64,000 bases of DNA from the NCBI RefSeq assembly GCF_010183535.1, contig NC_071330.1, positions 15,295,717-15,359,716 on the forward strand, read 5' to 3'. Made by a program: the position numbers and the translations under genes. The notes under the pieces are model-generated. The model saw only the letters and a list, made by a program, of their open reading frames with translations. It ran no database searches and was not told the DNA's origin. This document shows, piece by piece, positions 63,201 to 64,000 of this stretch (positions within the stretch are counted from its first letter, which is position 1; every line of letters begins with the position of its first letter). This DNA comes from Caenorhabditis remanei (lineage: Eukaryota > Nematoda > Chromadorea > Rhabditida > Rhabditidae).

Positions 63201-64000
63201 TCGATGCAAATGTATCGTTGACTGTCGATGGAAAACCCGGTTAGAAATGGCGGGAAAATAAGCGAAAAATCGGTTTTTTGTCGACAAAAATCGACTTTTC
63301 CATATTTTTTATCGATAAAAATTTGTCGACAAATTTTTTATCGATAAAGACTCTTTCAGAAAAAATAGCAAAAAATCGGGTTTTTCGAAGATTTTATCGA
63401 TAAAAATACTGAAAAGTCGACAAAAATCGATAGTTCCAACTTTTTGTCGACAAAAATTCTGGATGAAAGTGTTTTATCACCTAATATTGACATTTCGACT
63501 CATTTTGCGAGAAATTAAAAAAAAAACTGTCGATAATCACATTTTCATCGATAAAATTTTATTTTTATCGATAATTTTTTGTCGATAATCAGATTTTTAT
63601 CTTCAAAAATCAACATTGTCAGCCGCTCTCTTGCTCATTTTCCAATTTTGTCGACAAAATACGAAAATGAAATTTTTATCCATAAAATGTTCAAAAAGCC
63701 GATTTTTGTCGATAAAATTTCAAAAATTAACATTTTCAATCGATTTTTTGCTCATTTTCATTCGAAAAATTTTTTATCGATAAAAATTTTATCGACAAAA
63801 AAAACTGATTGCAGGCACGCGAACGGAGATCAAAAACATGAATAGTATCCGCACAATTCACACGGCGATCAATTTCGAAATCGCGCGGCAATTTGAAATT
63901 CTTTCGAATTCATCGGGAAAAGTGATTCGCGAGACACGTGGAGTGGATTCAGAAGGACGGACGGTCCCAATGAGAGAAAAAGACGCAGAGGACACGGATT
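60282..64000 (+). CDS. gatB: GatB, mitochondrial glutamyl-tRNA(Gln) amidotransferase subunit B (3' end beyond window)
   Basis: Exons 60282-60365, 60553-60882, 62948-63239 and 63815 to the window end; 297 codons visible, all introns GT-AG with agreeing phases. The N terminus MWRRRFATSAAATT is Arg/Ala/Thr-rich without acids, a mitochondrial targeting signal. Residues 24-34 KPVIGLEIHVQ and LNTRTKLFSRC are the GatB start signature (GLExHxQL.T.TK.F). Then ALKMSRLL, FDRKHYFYADMPAGYQITQ (PxGYQxxQ), LEQDSGKTI, SLIDYNRAGCALIEIVTSP, LHRGHLRVDANVSL, GTRTEIKNMNS and ETRGVDSEGRTVPMRE. GatB binds misacylated Glu-tRNA(Gln) and, with GatA and GatC, amidates it to Gln-tRNA(Gln). The C-terminal YqeY-like part lies outside the window. 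No frameshift seen. Introns 2 and 3 carry dense repeats. Confidence 0.96.
61298..61957. repeat. Four-unit repeat with internal inverted repeats, gatB intron 2
   Basis: Units start at about 61,298, 61,480, 61,671 and 61,832 with GTGGCAAATGYGCTCTACTG + ATAATCTGATGC and end with GTAGAGCGCGTTTAGTCAC, three of them followed by GCGTAGGCGGAAGCTATGC. GCTCTACTG...CAGTAGAGC and GGCAAATG...CATTTAGTCAC give each unit a hairpin of about 100 nt. Unit cores differ; ends are conserved. Confidence 0.85.
62345..62940. repeat. TTTTGTCGACAAAA / TTTATCGATAAA island, gatB intron 2
   Basis: About 25 copies of TTTTATCGATAAA, TTTTGTCGATAAA, TTTATCGACAAA or close variants in 600 bp, on both strands, many self-palindromic. 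The island stops a few bases before exon 3. Confidence 0.85.
63265..63810. repeat. TTTTGTCGACAAAA / TTTATCGATAAA island, gatB intron 3
   Basis: Same word family as 62,345-62,940, about 20 copies, resuming about 30 bp after exon 3 and ending about 10 bp before exon 4. The intervening exon (62,948-63,239) has almost none (one TTATCGACTACAA). Confidence 0.85.

Overview
The window looks like nuclear DNA of a Caenorhabditis-type nematode. It is AT-rich, exons are short to medium and end on GTRAG-like donors, introns end on TTTTCAG, two starts have a splice-acceptor-like TTTCAG just upstream as expected for spliced-leader trans-splicing, and the proteins fall in nematode or general eukaryotic families. 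Species cannot be named from the sequence alone.

Layout. (1) 1-17,800 is a repeat-rich accessory stretch. It holds duplicated and decaying gene fragments (about 1-3,995 and 7,285-8,045), a five-exon minus-strand gene for a secreted protein with two divergent CAP/SCP-like domains (4,725-6,442), many foldback or MITE-like palindromes, a tandem array of four tRNA-like cassettes with A box, B box and T-run (11,151-11,788), a small broken plus-strand coding remnant (11,890-12,330) and a four-exon minus-strand cystatin gene (12,892-14,585). (2) 17,828-59,935 is one very large plus-strand gene of 24 exons (about 2,640 codons) encoding GCN1, the ribosome-bound HEAT-repeat activator of the GCN2 kinase. 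Most of its 42 kb is intron. Introns 5 (6.3 kb) and 11 (9.35 kb) are loaded with tandem, inverted and dispersed repeats. (3) 60,282-64,000 is the 5' part of a plus-strand gene for GatB, the mitochondrial Glu-tRNA(Gln) amidotransferase subunit B, cut by the window end. It starts 347 bp after the GCN1 stop with an acceptor 7 nt before its ATG, so the two may share an operon. Both act in translation: GCN1 senses stalled or uncharged-tRNA-bearing ribosomes, GatB makes charged Gln-tRNA in mitochondria.

Most notable. A cluster of six imperfect hairpins plus one half copy at 39,856-40,690, whose stem ends differ from copy to copy yet stay paired; the four-unit tRNA-like array; six apparent single-base frameshifts in gcn-1 exons 15, 21 and 22 (consensus errors or a disrupted gene); a 609-bp palindromic transposon with a 9-bp target duplication in intron 22; a dispersed CTGGCGCACC...GACGCGTTTT repeat confined to introns; a CTATACCTAACTC motif sitting at branch-point distance in three consecutive introns; and two islands of TTTGTCGACAAA / TTATCGATAA in gatB introns.

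Limits: gene models were spliced by eye from frame, phase, splice signals and remembered family alignments. Exon coordinates should be right to a base or two, but no search or transcript data were available.
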